DNA of 64,000 bases from Bacteroidales bacterium (GTDB taxonomy: Bacteria; Bacteroidota; Bacteroidia; Bacteroidales; UBA932), in NCBI GenBank assembly GCA_015060405.1, contig SUYN01000007.1:25447-89446 (forward strand), in the 5' to 3' direction. Positions 1-8,126 of this stretch are shown piece after piece (positions within the stretch are counted from its first letter, which is position 1; each line of letters opens with the position of its first letter). Under the pieces are notes generated by a model. It had not been told where the DNA came from and searched no databases. It saw only the letters and a list, made by a program, of their open reading frames with translations. The translations under genes and the position numbers were made by a program.

Positions 1-63
1 GGAGTACAAAGCATTGAATAAAAAGCACATAATCCCATATATCTGGTAATTAACCCGAGTGTC

Positions 64-1326
64 ATGATGAGTGAATTGTTTACACCTTTCAGGATAGGCC
101 CGCTTGAGCTGAAGAACAGGACCATAAGGTCAGCCGCATTCGAGGCGATGTGCCCGGGACAGCGGCCTTCGCAGGAACTTTTCGACTACCACACCGCCGT
201 AGCGCGTGGAGGCATAGCCATGACCACAGTCGCCTATGCGGCGGTGTGCAGAAGCGGCCTCTCCTTCGAGAACCAGCTCTGGATGCGCGAAGAGATCGTT
301 CCGGAGCTGAAGGAGCTGACCGATGCGATACACAAGGAAGGAGCCAAGGCCTCGATACAGCTCGGGCATTGCGGAAACATGTCGCACCGCAGCATCTGCG
401 GATGCATGCCCTACGGAGCAAGCCGCGGCTTCAACCTCTACTCTCCTACATTCGTCCAGAAGATGAACATGGACCAGATCAACGAGGTAGCGGATGCCTA
501 CGGGAAGGCTGTGGAACTGGCCATTGAAGCAGGCTTTGACGCCATTGAGATACACGCCGGCCATGGCTACCTCATATCACAGTTCCTCTCCCCTTACACA
601 AATCACAGGAAAGATGAATTCGGAGGAAGTCTCGACAACAGGATGAGGTTCATGAGGATGTGCGTGAGCAAGGCGGTCGAGGCAGGAAAGGGCAAGGTCG
701 CCGTCTTCGCCAAGCTCAACACACGCGACGGCTTCAAGGGAGGTCAGGAAACGGACGAACTGATAGAGGTGGCAAAAGAGCTTCGCAGACTTGGCGTCGA
801 TGCCATAGTGCTCTCCGGAGGATTCGTGAGCCGCCATCCGCAGTATGTGATGAGGGGCCAGTTCCCCGTCAAGGCCATAGTCCATTATTTCCCATGGAGC
901 AAATGGTGGCTCAAGCTCGGAGTCAGTCTCGCCGGCAGGCTGGTCGCCCCGACTGTACCTTTCAGGAAGCTCTTCTTCATGGAGGATGCCATGAAGTTCC
1001 GCGAGGCGATGCCGGATTACCCTTTCGTATATGTAGGCGGAATCACTGACAGGAAGAGTGCGGAGGAAGCGATAGAGAAAGGCTTCCCTCTCATCCAGAT
1101 GGGTCGTGCGGTGCTGGAGGACACGGATTTCGTGAACAAGATGGCTGCCGACGCAGACCATTGCAGCGGATGCGGACACAGCAATTTCTGCATAGGAAGG
1201 ATGTATTCAAGGTCAATGCAGTGCCACAAGCATTGCAGTGACATCACCCCGGCACTTGAAAAGGAAGTGCAGAGGATAGAGAGGGAGAATGACAGAATTG
1301 AACGCAAACTTGGATACAAAGATTGA
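64..1326 (+). CDS. NADH:flavin oxidoreductase / Old Yellow Enzyme family
   Basis: Predicted cytoplasmic FMN-dependent ene-reductase of the Old Yellow Enzyme family; the substrate cannot be told. The TIM-barrel signatures are present: FTPFRIGPLELKNR at the N terminus, QLGHCG near residue 100 and the phosphate-binding stretch NHRKDEFGGSLDNR. At 420 aa it has only the barrel and lacks the C-terminal FAD/NAD(P) half of dienoyl-CoA reductase types. A cysteine cluster remains (C367, C370, C376, C387, C391), but its spacing (x2, x5, x10) differs from the usual C-x2-C-x3-C-x11-C iron-sulfur site. Two adjacent ATG codons could start it. The RNase P RNA follows on the same strand. Confidence 0.85.
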   Translation: MMSELFTPFRIGPLELKNRTIRSAAFEAMCPGQRPSQELFDYHTAVARGGIAMTTVAYAAVCRSGLSFENQLWMREEIVPELKELTDAIHKEGAKASIQLGHCGNMSHRSICGCMPYGASRGFNLYSPTFVQKMNMDQINEVADAYGKAVELAIEAGFDAIEIHAGHGYLISQFLSPYTNHRKDEFGGSLDNRMRFMRMCVSKAVEAGKGKVAVFAKLNTRDGFKGGQETDELIEVAKELRRLGVDAIVLSGGFVSRHPQYVMRGQFPVKAIVHYFPWSKWWLKLGVSLAGRLVAPTVPFRKLFFMEDAMKFREAMPDYPFVYVGGITDRKSAEEAIEKGFPLIQMGRAVLEDTDFVNKMAADADHCSGCGHSNFCIGRMYSRSMQCHKHCSDITPALEKEVQRIERENDRIERKLGYKD

Positions 1327-1354
1327 AATAATTGCACTTTTATCCATATATTTG
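1323..1354 (+). promoter_or_regulatory. Promoter of RNase P RNA
   Basis: Bacteroidota-type promoter: TTG at 1323-1325, 21-nt spacer, TATATTTG at 1347-1354, about 29 nt upstream of the mature 5' end inferred from the P1 helix. The -33 element overlaps the stop codon of the preceding gene. Confidence 0.6.
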
Positions 1355-1382
1355 CAGCCTGGAATGAATTGGAGGAACACAT

Positions 1383-1702
1383 AAGGCAGTTTGACCTGTC
1401 GCTGCTCTCGGGCAGAGGAAAGTCCGGACAGGGAGGGCAGCCTGCTGCGGAAAGCGCAGGTGGGAGTAATCTTACGGATGCCGTAACAGAAAACAGACCG
1501 CCCGTAAGGGTAAGGGTGAAACCGCGAGGCAAGAGCTCACGACGTCGTGTGGCGACATACGGCGGTGACGGCACCAGGCCCTGCAAGACCAAATATACTG
1601 ATGGTGCTCTCCGGAGCGAAATGGACGGCCCGTTCACATCAGGGGGTAGGTCGCGAAGATAAATGACAGGATAAAACAGAAACCGGCTTACGGAACTGCC
1701 TT
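1383..1702 (+). ncRNA. rnpB: RNase P RNA (rnpB), bacterial class A
   Basis: Catalytic RNA that trims the 5' leader of pre-tRNAs. Conserved core strings are directly visible: GAGGAAAGTCCGGAC near the 5' end (CR-I), AGGGTGAAA in the middle and ACAGAAACCGGCTTAC near the 3' end. The ends are set by a perfect P1 helix, AAGGCAGTT at 1383-1391 with AACTGCCTT at 1694-1702. The length is about 320 nt. It has its own promoter and terminator. The ORF-track entries crossing it (1017-1637 minus, 1369-1662 plus) are artefacts. Confidence 0.96.
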
Positions 1703-1710
1703 CAACACGG

Positions 1711-1738
1711 AGGATGACCGCTCAGGTCATCCTCTTTT
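1711..1738 (+). terminator. Intrinsic terminator of rnpB
   Basis: Hairpin AGGATGACC - GCTCA - GGTCATCCT (9-bp stem), then CTTTT. Confidence 0.85.
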
Positions 1739-1762
1739 GGTAAAATATTCTGAAGTTTTTTA

Positions 1763-1793
1763 TTGCAGAAAAAAGGTATAAATGTTATCTTTG
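1763..1793 (+). promoter_or_regulatory. Promoter of the DUF1846 gene
   Basis: TTG (1763-1765), 20-nt spacer, TATCTTTG (1786-1793). The ORF track uses this TTG as a start codon, but it is better read as the -33 element. The in-frame ATG at 1802 is only 8 nt past the -7 box, so the mRNA should be leaderless or nearly so. Confidence 0.75.
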
Positions 1794-1801
1794 TAACCCG
1801 T

Positions 1802-3268
1802 ATGAAAATCGGTTTTGACAACGAAAAGTATCTCAGGATACAATCCGAACAGATCAAGAAAAGGATTGCTCAGTTCGGAGACAAGCTTTATCTCGAATTC
1901 GGAGGAAAGCTATTTGACGACAATCACGCAAGCCGCGTGCTGCCCGGATTCCATCCCGACAGCAAGCTCCGCATGCTCCACCAGCTTAAGGATGAAGCAG
2001 AGATCATCCTGGTGATCAGCGCCCTGGACATAGAGAAGAACAAAGTGAGAGGCGACCTCGGAATAACCTATGATGAGGACGTCCTTCGTCTGCGCTCCGA
2101 GTTCGAGAACATCGGCTTCTATGTCAGCGGAGTCGTGATCACGCATTTCAACGGACAGTCAAGTGCGGATGCCTACCGCTCACGTCTTGAACGCAAAGGC
2201 ATAAGGGTTTATTATCACTACACGATAGAAGGCTATCCTAACAATGTAGCTCTGATAGATTCCGACGAAGGATTCGGCCGCAACGACTACATAGAGACCA
2301 CACGTCCTCTGGTAGTCGTGACCGCACCGGGTCCGGGAAGCGGAAAGATGGCCGTGTGCCTGAGCCAGCTCTACAATGAGAACAAAAGAGGCATAAAGGC
2401 CGGTTATGCAAAGTTCGAGACCTTCCCGGTGTGGAATCTCCCCCTCAAGCATCCGGTGAACATCGCCTATGAGTCAGCGACAGCAGACCTGAACGATGTG
2501 AACATGATAGACCCTTTCCATCTGGAGGCCTACGGGAAGATCGCCGTCAGCTACAATCGTGACACGGAGATATTCCCGGTGCTCAACGCCATCTTTGAAG
2601 GCATATACGGCGAGAATCCGTACAAGTCTCCGACAGACATGGGAGTCAACATGATAGGCTTCTGCATGAGCGATGAGGACGTATGCTGCAATGCGGCAAG
2701 GGAAGAGATAATAAGGCGTTACTACACAGCACTATGCAACCTTGCGGTCGACGGAAACAATGAGAATGAGGTGAACAAGATAGCCCTCATCATGAAGCAG
2801 GCCAAGCTCACTACAGACTACAGAAGGACAACGGTGGCGGCGCACGAAAGGAAGGAGCTCTCAGGAGTGGCCACCGCTGCCATAGAGCTTCAGGACGGCA
2901 CCATAATCACATCACGGACAAGCTCCCTCCTTGGCCCTAGCGCGGCTTTGCTTCTGAATGCCACCAAGCATCTGGCCGGCATTCCGCACACGGCAAAGCT
3001 CATCCCTGAAGAGATGATAGCTCCTATCCAGAAGACCAAGGTGTCCTACCTCCACGGCCACAATCCGAGACTGCACACTGATGAAGTGCTGGTAGCCATC
3101 TCAATGCTCAGCAACGAAGACGAGAACTGCCGGAAGGCTCTTGACCAGCTTCCTAAGCTCGAAGGCTGCCAGGTACACTCCACCGTAATGCTCAGCGAGG
3201 TGGACCAGAAGATATTCAGAAAACTCGGCGTGGGACTCACCTGCGACCCGGTAAAGAAGATAGAATAA
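1802..3268 (+). CDS. DUF1846 (UPF0371) family protein
   Basis: Conserved protein of 488 aa; its function is not established to my knowledge. The family signature start KIGFDNEKYL is at the N terminus, and a glycine-rich stretch APGPGSGKMA lies near residue 180, typical of these proteins. The start was set at ATG 1802 and not the tracked TTG 1763, because 1763 lies in the promoter and homologues begin at M-K-I-G-F. It is followed after 3 nt by an acyltransferase gene, so it probably heads the gls/glp operon. Confidence 0.9.
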   Translation: MKIGFDNEKYLRIQSEQIKKRIAQFGDKLYLEFGGKLFDDNHASRVLPGFHPDSKLRMLHQLKDEAEIILVISALDIEKNKVRGDLGITYDEDVLRLRSEFENIGFYVSGVVITHFNGQSSADAYRSRLERKGIRVYYHYTIEGYPNNVALIDSDEGFGRNDYIETTRPLVVVTAPGPGSGKMAVCLSQLYNENKRGIKAGYAKFETFPVWNLPLKHPVNIAYESATADLNDVNMIDPFHLEAYGKIAVSYNRDTEIFPVLNAIFEGIYGENPYKSPTDMGVNMIGFCMSDEDVCCNAAREEIIRRYYTALCNLAVDGNNENEVNKIALIMKQAKLTTDYRRTTVAAHERKELSGVATAAIELQDGTIITSRTSSLLGPSAALLLNATKHLAGIPHTAKLIPEEMIAPIQKTKVSYLHGHNPRLHTDEVLVAISMLSNEDENCRKALDQLPKLEGCQVHSTVMLSEVDQKIFRKLGVGLTCDPVKKIE

Positions 3269-3271
3269 CCT

Positions 3272-4087
3272 ATGAATGAAAGAAACCCGCAGATCCTCGA
3301 TCTTGAAAAGATAATACGTGAAAAAGCCGGCAGAAAGGCGAAATACATACCCCAGTTCCTCATAAACTGGTTCACGCGTTTTGCCCATCAGGATGAGATA
3401 AACGCCTTTCTCAAGGAAGGATATGTGGGGGTAGAGTTCTGCGAGAAATGCGTGGAGTACCTCGGCGTGAATGTCGAGATCGAAGGACTGGAGAACCTTC
3501 CTGACGACGGAAGGAAATACACCTTCGTATCGAACCACCCTCTCGGAGCGATCGACGGAGTCACACTCGGAAAGGTCATCGGCAGGAAGTATGACGGAAA
3601 GATCAAGTACCTCATGAACGACCTCGTGATGTACCTGAACGGCATGGCTCCCATGGGAATACCTATCAACAAGCTTGGCGGCCAGGCCAGGAATCTCCCT
3701 AAGCTCATGAACGAGGTCTATGCATCAGACAACCAGATGATCATATTCCCTGCGGGACTGTGTTCGAGAAAGATTGACGGAAAGATCCAGGACATCGAGT
3801 GGGGCAAGTCGTTTGTGACAAAGAGCAGACAGAGCGGGAGGGACATCGTACCTATCCATTTCGAGGGCCGCAACTCGGACAGGTTCTACAACGTAGCCAC
3901 ATGGTGCAAGCGCCTGGGAATCAAATTCAACTTTGCAATGCTCCTCTTGCCGGACGAGATGATCCGCAGCAAGGGCAACACCTATAAGGTAAAGATCGGG
4001 AAACCTATACCGATCTCGTCTCTTGACCGTTCGAGACAGGATATCGAATGGGCTCAGGAGATAAGGAAGACAGTGTATGAACTTTAA
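3272..4087 (+). CDS. PlsC-family acyltransferase, GlsA-like (glycine-lipid O-acyltransferase)
   Basis: Predicted membrane-associated O-acyltransferase of the lysophosphatidate acyltransferase (PlsC) fold, 271 aa. The catalytic HX4D motif is in SNHPLGAIDG (about residues 88-97), and an acceptor-site motif is at IIFPAGLCSRK. In Bacteroides the O-acyltransferase GlsA is encoded beside the N-acyltransferase GlsB. The next gene here has the GlsB/OlsB fold, so glycine or related aminolipid synthesis is the best inference. The 3' end overlaps or abuts the GlsB-like gene. A phosphatidate-forming role is possible but less likely given this partner. Confidence 0.8.
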   Translation: MNERNPQILDLEKIIREKAGRKAKYIPQFLINWFTRFAHQDEINAFLKEGYVGVEFCEKCVEYLGVNVEIEGLENLPDDGRKYTFVSNHPLGAIDGVTLGKVIGRKYDGKIKYLMNDLVMYLNGMAPMGIPINKLGGQARNLPKLMNEVYASDNQMIIFPAGLCSRKIDGKIQDIEWGKSFVTKSRQSGRDIVPIHFEGRNSDRFYNVATWCKRLGIKFNFAMLLLPDEMIRSKGNTYKVKIGKPIPISSLDRSRQDIEWAQEIRKTVYEL

Positions 4088-5204
4088 CCTGAAACTTATG
4101 GAACCTATCATCAGCCCAATTGATGTCAGCATCATAAAATCGGAGCTGACGCCGGCAAAAAAGCTGAGAGACACCAACAAGGGCAACAACGAGATCTATG
4201 TAGTCACACACCATGACTCACCGAACGTCATGCTGGAGATCGGACGACTCCGCGAGGTATCCTTCAGGGATTCGGGAGGCGGCAGCGGCCTGGAAGCCGA
4301 CATCGACGAGTTCGACACCATGGAGAATCCGTACAGACAGCTGATCGTCTGGGACCCGGATCACGAAAAGATCCTCGGAGGCTACAGATACATCTTCGGC
4401 AACGACATCAAGCTCGACGACAAAGGCCAGCCTCTCCTGGCGACGGCACATATGTTCCACTTCTCGGAACAGTTCATAAAGCAGTACCTGCCGCACACAA
4501 TAGAGTTGGGCAGGAGCTTCGTCGTTCCGGAATACCAGAGCCGTCAGGCCGGAGTCAAGGCCCTCTTCGCACTCGACAACCTCTGGGACGGGCTGTGCGC
4601 CCTTGCCATAGAGAAACCTGACATCAAGTACTTCTTCGGAAAGATGACCATGTACCCGGACTACAACCGTGAGGCAAGAGACCTCATCCAGCACTTCCTC
4701 TTCAAGCATTTCAAGGACGAGGAGGGGCTCGTAAGGCCAGTGGAGCCGTTGAAGATAGAGACTGACGAGGCCTACATGGACAGTCTCCTCACAGAGGAGA
4801 ACTTCAAGGAAGACTACAAGCTCCTGAACACGGAGGTCCGTAAAAGAGGAGTGAACATTCCGCCTCTGGTCAATGCCTACATGAGCCTCTCCCCTACGAT
4901 GAAGATGTTCGGAGGAGGAATCAACCATGAGTTCAGTGATGCCGAAGAGACATGCATCCTCATTGCATACGACGAGATACACCAGGAGAAGCTGGAGCGG
5001 CACGCTGATTCCTTCATACAGGAGAAGCTGGCAAAGATAAAGATGAGGTTTCCGAAGTTTGTCGCGAACATGGGAGACGGGTTGAAGGACCTGCTGACCA
5101 GGAGAAGGGAGTCAAGACAGAGAAAGGCTGAAATGAAGGCAAGGAAGAAAGACGGGAAATCCGTCAGCAGAAAGGCACGGAAGAATAAGAAAAACCAACA
5201 ATAA
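4077..5204 (+). CDS. GNAT/OlsB-like N-acyltransferase, GlsB-like
   Basis: Predicted N-acyltransferase, the first step of glycine-lipid (or ornithine-type lipid) synthesis, in the OlsB/'hemolysin' branch of the GNAT fold. Visible signatures are REVSFRDSGGGSG and the cofactor-side ELGRSFVVPEYQSR. The last 35 residues are very Lys/Arg-rich, which could aid membrane or acyl-ACP contact. A second start at ATG 4098 (MEPIISP) would remove the 11-nt overlap with the upstream gene and is equally plausible. The pairing with the PlsC-type gene matches Bacteroides glsB/glsA. glpA starts 11 nt after its stop. Confidence 0.8.
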   Translation: MNFNLKLMEPIISPIDVSIIKSELTPAKKLRDTNKGNNEIYVVTHHDSPNVMLEIGRLREVSFRDSGGGSGLEADIDEFDTMENPYRQLIVWDPDHEKILGGYRYIFGNDIKLDDKGQPLLATAHMFHFSEQFIKQYLPHTIELGRSFVVPEYQSRQAGVKALFALDNLWDGLCALAIEKPDIKYFFGKMTMYPDYNREARDLIQHFLFKHFKDEEGLVRPVEPLKIETDEAYMDSLLTEENFKEDYKLLNTEVRKRGVNIPPLVNAYMSLSPTMKMFGGGINHEFSDAEETCILIAYDEIHQEKLERHADSFIQEKLAKIKMRFPKFVANMGDGLKDLLTRRRESRQRKAEMKARKKDGKSVSRKARKNKKNQQ

Positions 5205-5215
5205 ATCACTAAATT

Positions 5216-6850
5216 ATGGCAGCAGCGACAAAAGGCAATGAATTCGATGTGATCATTGTCGGAGGTGGCATCACAGGAGCTGGTACAGCAAGGGACTGCG
5301 CCCTCAGGGGGCTGAAGGTCCTGCTTGTGGAAAGACATGACCTCGCTACGGGAGCGACCGGACGAAACCACGGTCTTCTTCACAGCGGAGCCCGTTACGC
5401 CGTCACTGACAAGGAATCGGCAGAAGAATGTATAAAGGAGAACATGATTCTCCGGAAGATTGCAAGGCATTGCGTCGAAGAGACCGAGGGTCTTTTCCTC
5501 ACTCTTCCTGAAGATGACCTTGCATATCAGGGAAAGTTTGTGGAATCATGTCTTGAGGCAGGCATCAAGGCGGAGGTCATCGACCCCAAAGAGGCGTTGA
5601 GGATGGAACCGTCTGCAAATCCGGACATCATCGGAGCAGTCAAGGTTCCGGATGGCGCTGTCGATCCTTTCAGACTGACGTCAGCCAACGTCATCGACGC
5701 AAAGCTTCACGGAGCCACAGTCAAGGTGTACAGCGAGGTGACCAGACTGATCAAGGAAGGAGACACCGTGAAAGGTGTGGAGGTCTACAATCACATCACT
5801 AAACAGACAGAAGAGTTCTACGCCCCTGTCACCGTAAATGCCAGCGGAATATGGGGACAGCACATCGCAGAGCTCGCTGGCGTCAAGATCAACATGTTCC
5901 CTGCAAAGGGCGCCCTGCTGATATTCGGTCACAGGGTGAACAATGTCGTACTTAACCGCTGCCGCAAGCCTGCCAACGCCGACATTCTCGTGCCTGGCGA
6001 CACGATATGCCTCATCGGAACCACATCAAGCCGCATACCTTTCGAGGAATGTGACAACATGTATGTGACACCTGACGAAGTGGACGTGCTCCTCAAGGAA
6101 GGAGAAAAGCTTGCACCGAACCTTGCATCAACACGTATCCTCAGGGCGTATGCCGGTGTCAGACCACTGGTTGCAACAGATGACGACCCTTCAGGACGAA
6201 ACATCAGCCGAGGAATCGTGCTTCTCGACCACGAGACAAGGGACGGAGTCAAAGGATTCATAAGCATCACAGGAGGTAAGCTCATGACCTACCGTCTCAT
6301 GGCGGAATGGGCCGCAGACCTTGTCTGCAGGAAACTTGGAGTATCGCAGAGCTGCATAACCATGAACACACCTCTTCCTGGTTCGGAAAGAGAGAACATA
6401 GATGAGATCTCATCAAAGACCTGGACAAGGCCGGGTGCCACACACAAGGCATCTGTAGGCCGTCACGGATCAAGGGCCGGGAACATAGGCCTGAACGACG
6501 AATATGAGGCAAGCCTTGTATGCGAATGTGAGGAAGTGTCTGTAGGTGAAGTGAAATACGCAATCAACGAACTCGATGTCCACAATCTTGTCGACCTGAG
6601 AAGACGTACGAGAGTCGGAATGGGAACATGCCAGGGAGAACTCTGCGCATGCAGGGCGTCGGGACTTCTTGCAGACTCGCACGGCTGCACGGAAAGAGCC
6701 AAGAACGACCTGAAGAGCTTCGTGAACGAGAGATGGAAGGGAATGTATCCTATATGCTGGGGCGACACTCTCAGAGAGAGCGAGTACTCACAGTGGATAT
6801 ATTCAGGCGTATGCGGCCTCGAAGGCGGAGATGAATGTGAAACGAAATAA
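5216..6850 (+). CDS. glpA: Anaerobic glycerol-3-phosphate dehydrogenase subunit A
   Basis: Catalytic flavoprotein that oxidises sn-glycerol-3-phosphate to dihydroxyacetone phosphate and passes electrons through GlpB/GlpC to menaquinone. Residues 9-40 form the FAD dinucleotide-binding motif (VIIVGGGITGAG). The DAO domain includes RNHGLLHSGARY and the C-terminal ITGGKLMTYR. After about residue 430 a BFD-like [2Fe-2S] domain has CEC and TCQGELC cysteines. This 544-aa length and fused Fe-S domain fit GlpA rather than aerobic GlpD. It heads glpABC and probably shares the mRNA of the acyltransferases. Confidence 0.95.
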   Translation: MAAATKGNEFDVIIVGGGITGAGTARDCALRGLKVLLVERHDLATGATGRNHGLLHSGARYAVTDKESAEECIKENMILRKIARHCVEETEGLFLTLPEDDLAYQGKFVESCLEAGIKAEVIDPKEALRMEPSANPDIIGAVKVPDGAVDPFRLTSANVIDAKLHGATVKVYSEVTRLIKEGDTVKGVEVYNHITKQTEEFYAPVTVNASGIWGQHIAELAGVKINMFPAKGALLIFGHRVNNVVLNRCRKPANADILVPGDTICLIGTTSSRIPFEECDNMYVTPDEVDVLLKEGEKLAPNLASTRILRAYAGVRPLVATDDDPSGRNISRGIVLLDHETRDGVKGFISITGGKLMTYRLMAEWAADLVCRKLGVSQSCITMNTPLPGSERENIDEISSKTWTRPGATHKASVGRHGSRAGNIGLNDEYEASLVCECEEVSVGEVKYAINELDVHNLVDLRRRTRVGMGTCQGELCACRASGLLADSHGCTERAKNDLKSFVNERWKGMYPICWGDTLRESEYSQWIYSGVCGLEGGDECETK

Positions 6851-6864
6851 CGGAGGGCAGGACA

Positions 6865-8115
6865 ATGAGATTTGATACAGTAATTATAGGTGGAGGCCTC
6901 TCCGGACTTGTATGCGGACTCAGGCTCCAGAAGGCAGGAAAGAAATGTGCCATCATATCGGCCGGACAGAGCGCAATGCATTTCTCATCCGGTACGTTCG
7001 ACCTTCTGGGAAGACTTCCGGACGGGACTACGGTTGAAAACCCGCTGGAAGCGCTGGATGCTCTGGATGAGACCCATCCATACTCGGTCATAGGAAAAGA
7101 GAATGTGGCGAAATATGCAGCCATGGCTCCTGAGTTTCTTAAGGAATGCAGGATAAAGGTCAGCGGAGATGCTGAGAAGAACAGCTGGCGTATAACTCCG
7201 ACAGGAGAACGCAAGCCTGCATGGCTTACTCTGGATGACTTCACTCCTCTGGCATCAAAAGAGGAAAAGATCGGAGAGAAGGCATTGATAGTCAATATTC
7301 TCGGTTATCTGGACTTCAACACGAAGTTCCTCGCCACATCATTTGAGAAACAGGGTACAAGCTGCCGCATAGTCTCCATAAAGCTTGAGGAGATGGAAAG
7401 GCTCCGCAAGAACCCGAGCGAAATGAGAGCGACCAACATTGCCCGCGTCATGGACAGGGAAGGAGTCTGGGAAAAGGCTGTCGCGCAGGTGAAGGACATG
7501 CTTCAGGGAGAAGATGTCGTCGTCCTTCCGGCAGTATTCGGCCTGAAGGAAGGATCAGTCATCGGAAAGATCAGGGAAAGCATCGGAGTCAAGACCATGT
7601 TTATCGCAACAATGCCACCTTCAGTGCCGGGAATCCGCTCGCAGATGACGCTCAAGGCAGAATTTGAGAAAGCCGGCGGCAGATTCCTGCTCGGTGACAC
7701 GGTCGTGGACGCCACCTATGGAGAGGACGGGAAGGTTACCAGCGTCGGGACAGTCAACTTCGGTGACATCAGGGTATATGCGGACAACTTTGTGCTTGCT
7801 ACAGGAAGTTTCTTCAGCAAAGGACTCATCGCCACACCGGACAAGGTGTTCGAGCCGGTGTTCGGAATCGATCTCACCTATGCAGACGGAAGAGAGGAAT
7901 GGCTTGACAGGAACTTCTGGAACAGACAGAACTATATTTCATTCGGTGCCGGATGCACGGGAAAGCTCAATGCCATCATTGACGGGAAACCGGTTGAGAA
8001 CCTGTATGCCATCGGCTCACTTCTTGGAGGAAGCAACACTCTGTATGAGGGTTGCGGCGGAGGCATCGCGATCATATCGGCACTATATGCAGCTGATGAA
8101 ATACTGAACAAATAG
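6865..8115 (+). CDS. glpB: Anaerobic glycerol-3-phosphate dehydrogenase subunit B
   Basis: Flavoprotein subunit of the GlpABC complex, 416 aa. It has an N-terminal FAD-binding Rossmann motif (VIIGGGLSGLVCGLRL) and the C-terminal ENLYAIGSLLGG and EGCGGGIAI segments of the family. It starts 14 nt after glpA. An unusually good Shine-Dalgarno sequence, GGAGG (6852-6856), lies 8 nt from the ATG, unlike most genes here. Confidence 0.92.
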   Translation: MRFDTVIIGGGLSGLVCGLRLQKAGKKCAIISAGQSAMHFSSGTFDLLGRLPDGTTVENPLEALDALDETHPYSVIGKENVAKYAAMAPEFLKECRIKVSGDAEKNSWRITPTGERKPAWLTLDDFTPLASKEEKIGEKALIVNILGYLDFNTKFLATSFEKQGTSCRIVSIKLEEMERLRKNPSEMRATNIARVMDREGVWEKAVAQVKDMLQGEDVVVLPAVFGLKEGSVIGKIRESIGVKTMFIATMPPSVPGIRSQMTLKAEFEKAGGRFLLGDTVVDATYGEDGKVTSVGTVNFGDIRVYADNFVLATGSFFSKGLIATPDKVFEPVFGIDLTYADGREEWLDRNFWNRQNYISFGAGCTGKLNAIIDGKPVENLYAIGSLLGGSNTLYEGCGGGIAIISALYAADEILNK

Positions 8116-8119
8116 GAGG
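8114..8119 (+). promoter_or_regulatory. Perfect Shine-Dalgarno of glpC
   Basis: AGGAGG, 7 nt before ATG 8127 and overlapping the glpB stop codon. It favours ATG 8127 over ATG 8133. This is exceptional here, because the other starts have A-rich leaders without a purine box. Confidence 0.8.
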
Positions 8120-8126
8120 AGAGGAT

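Noticed and set aside
1763-1801. Tracked TTG start of the DUF1846 ORF
   Set aside because: It coincides with the -33 promoter element, and family members start at the ATG 1802 equivalent.
4218-5003. 261-aa minus-strand ORF
   Set aside because: Antisense to the GlsB-like gene, with no recognisable features.
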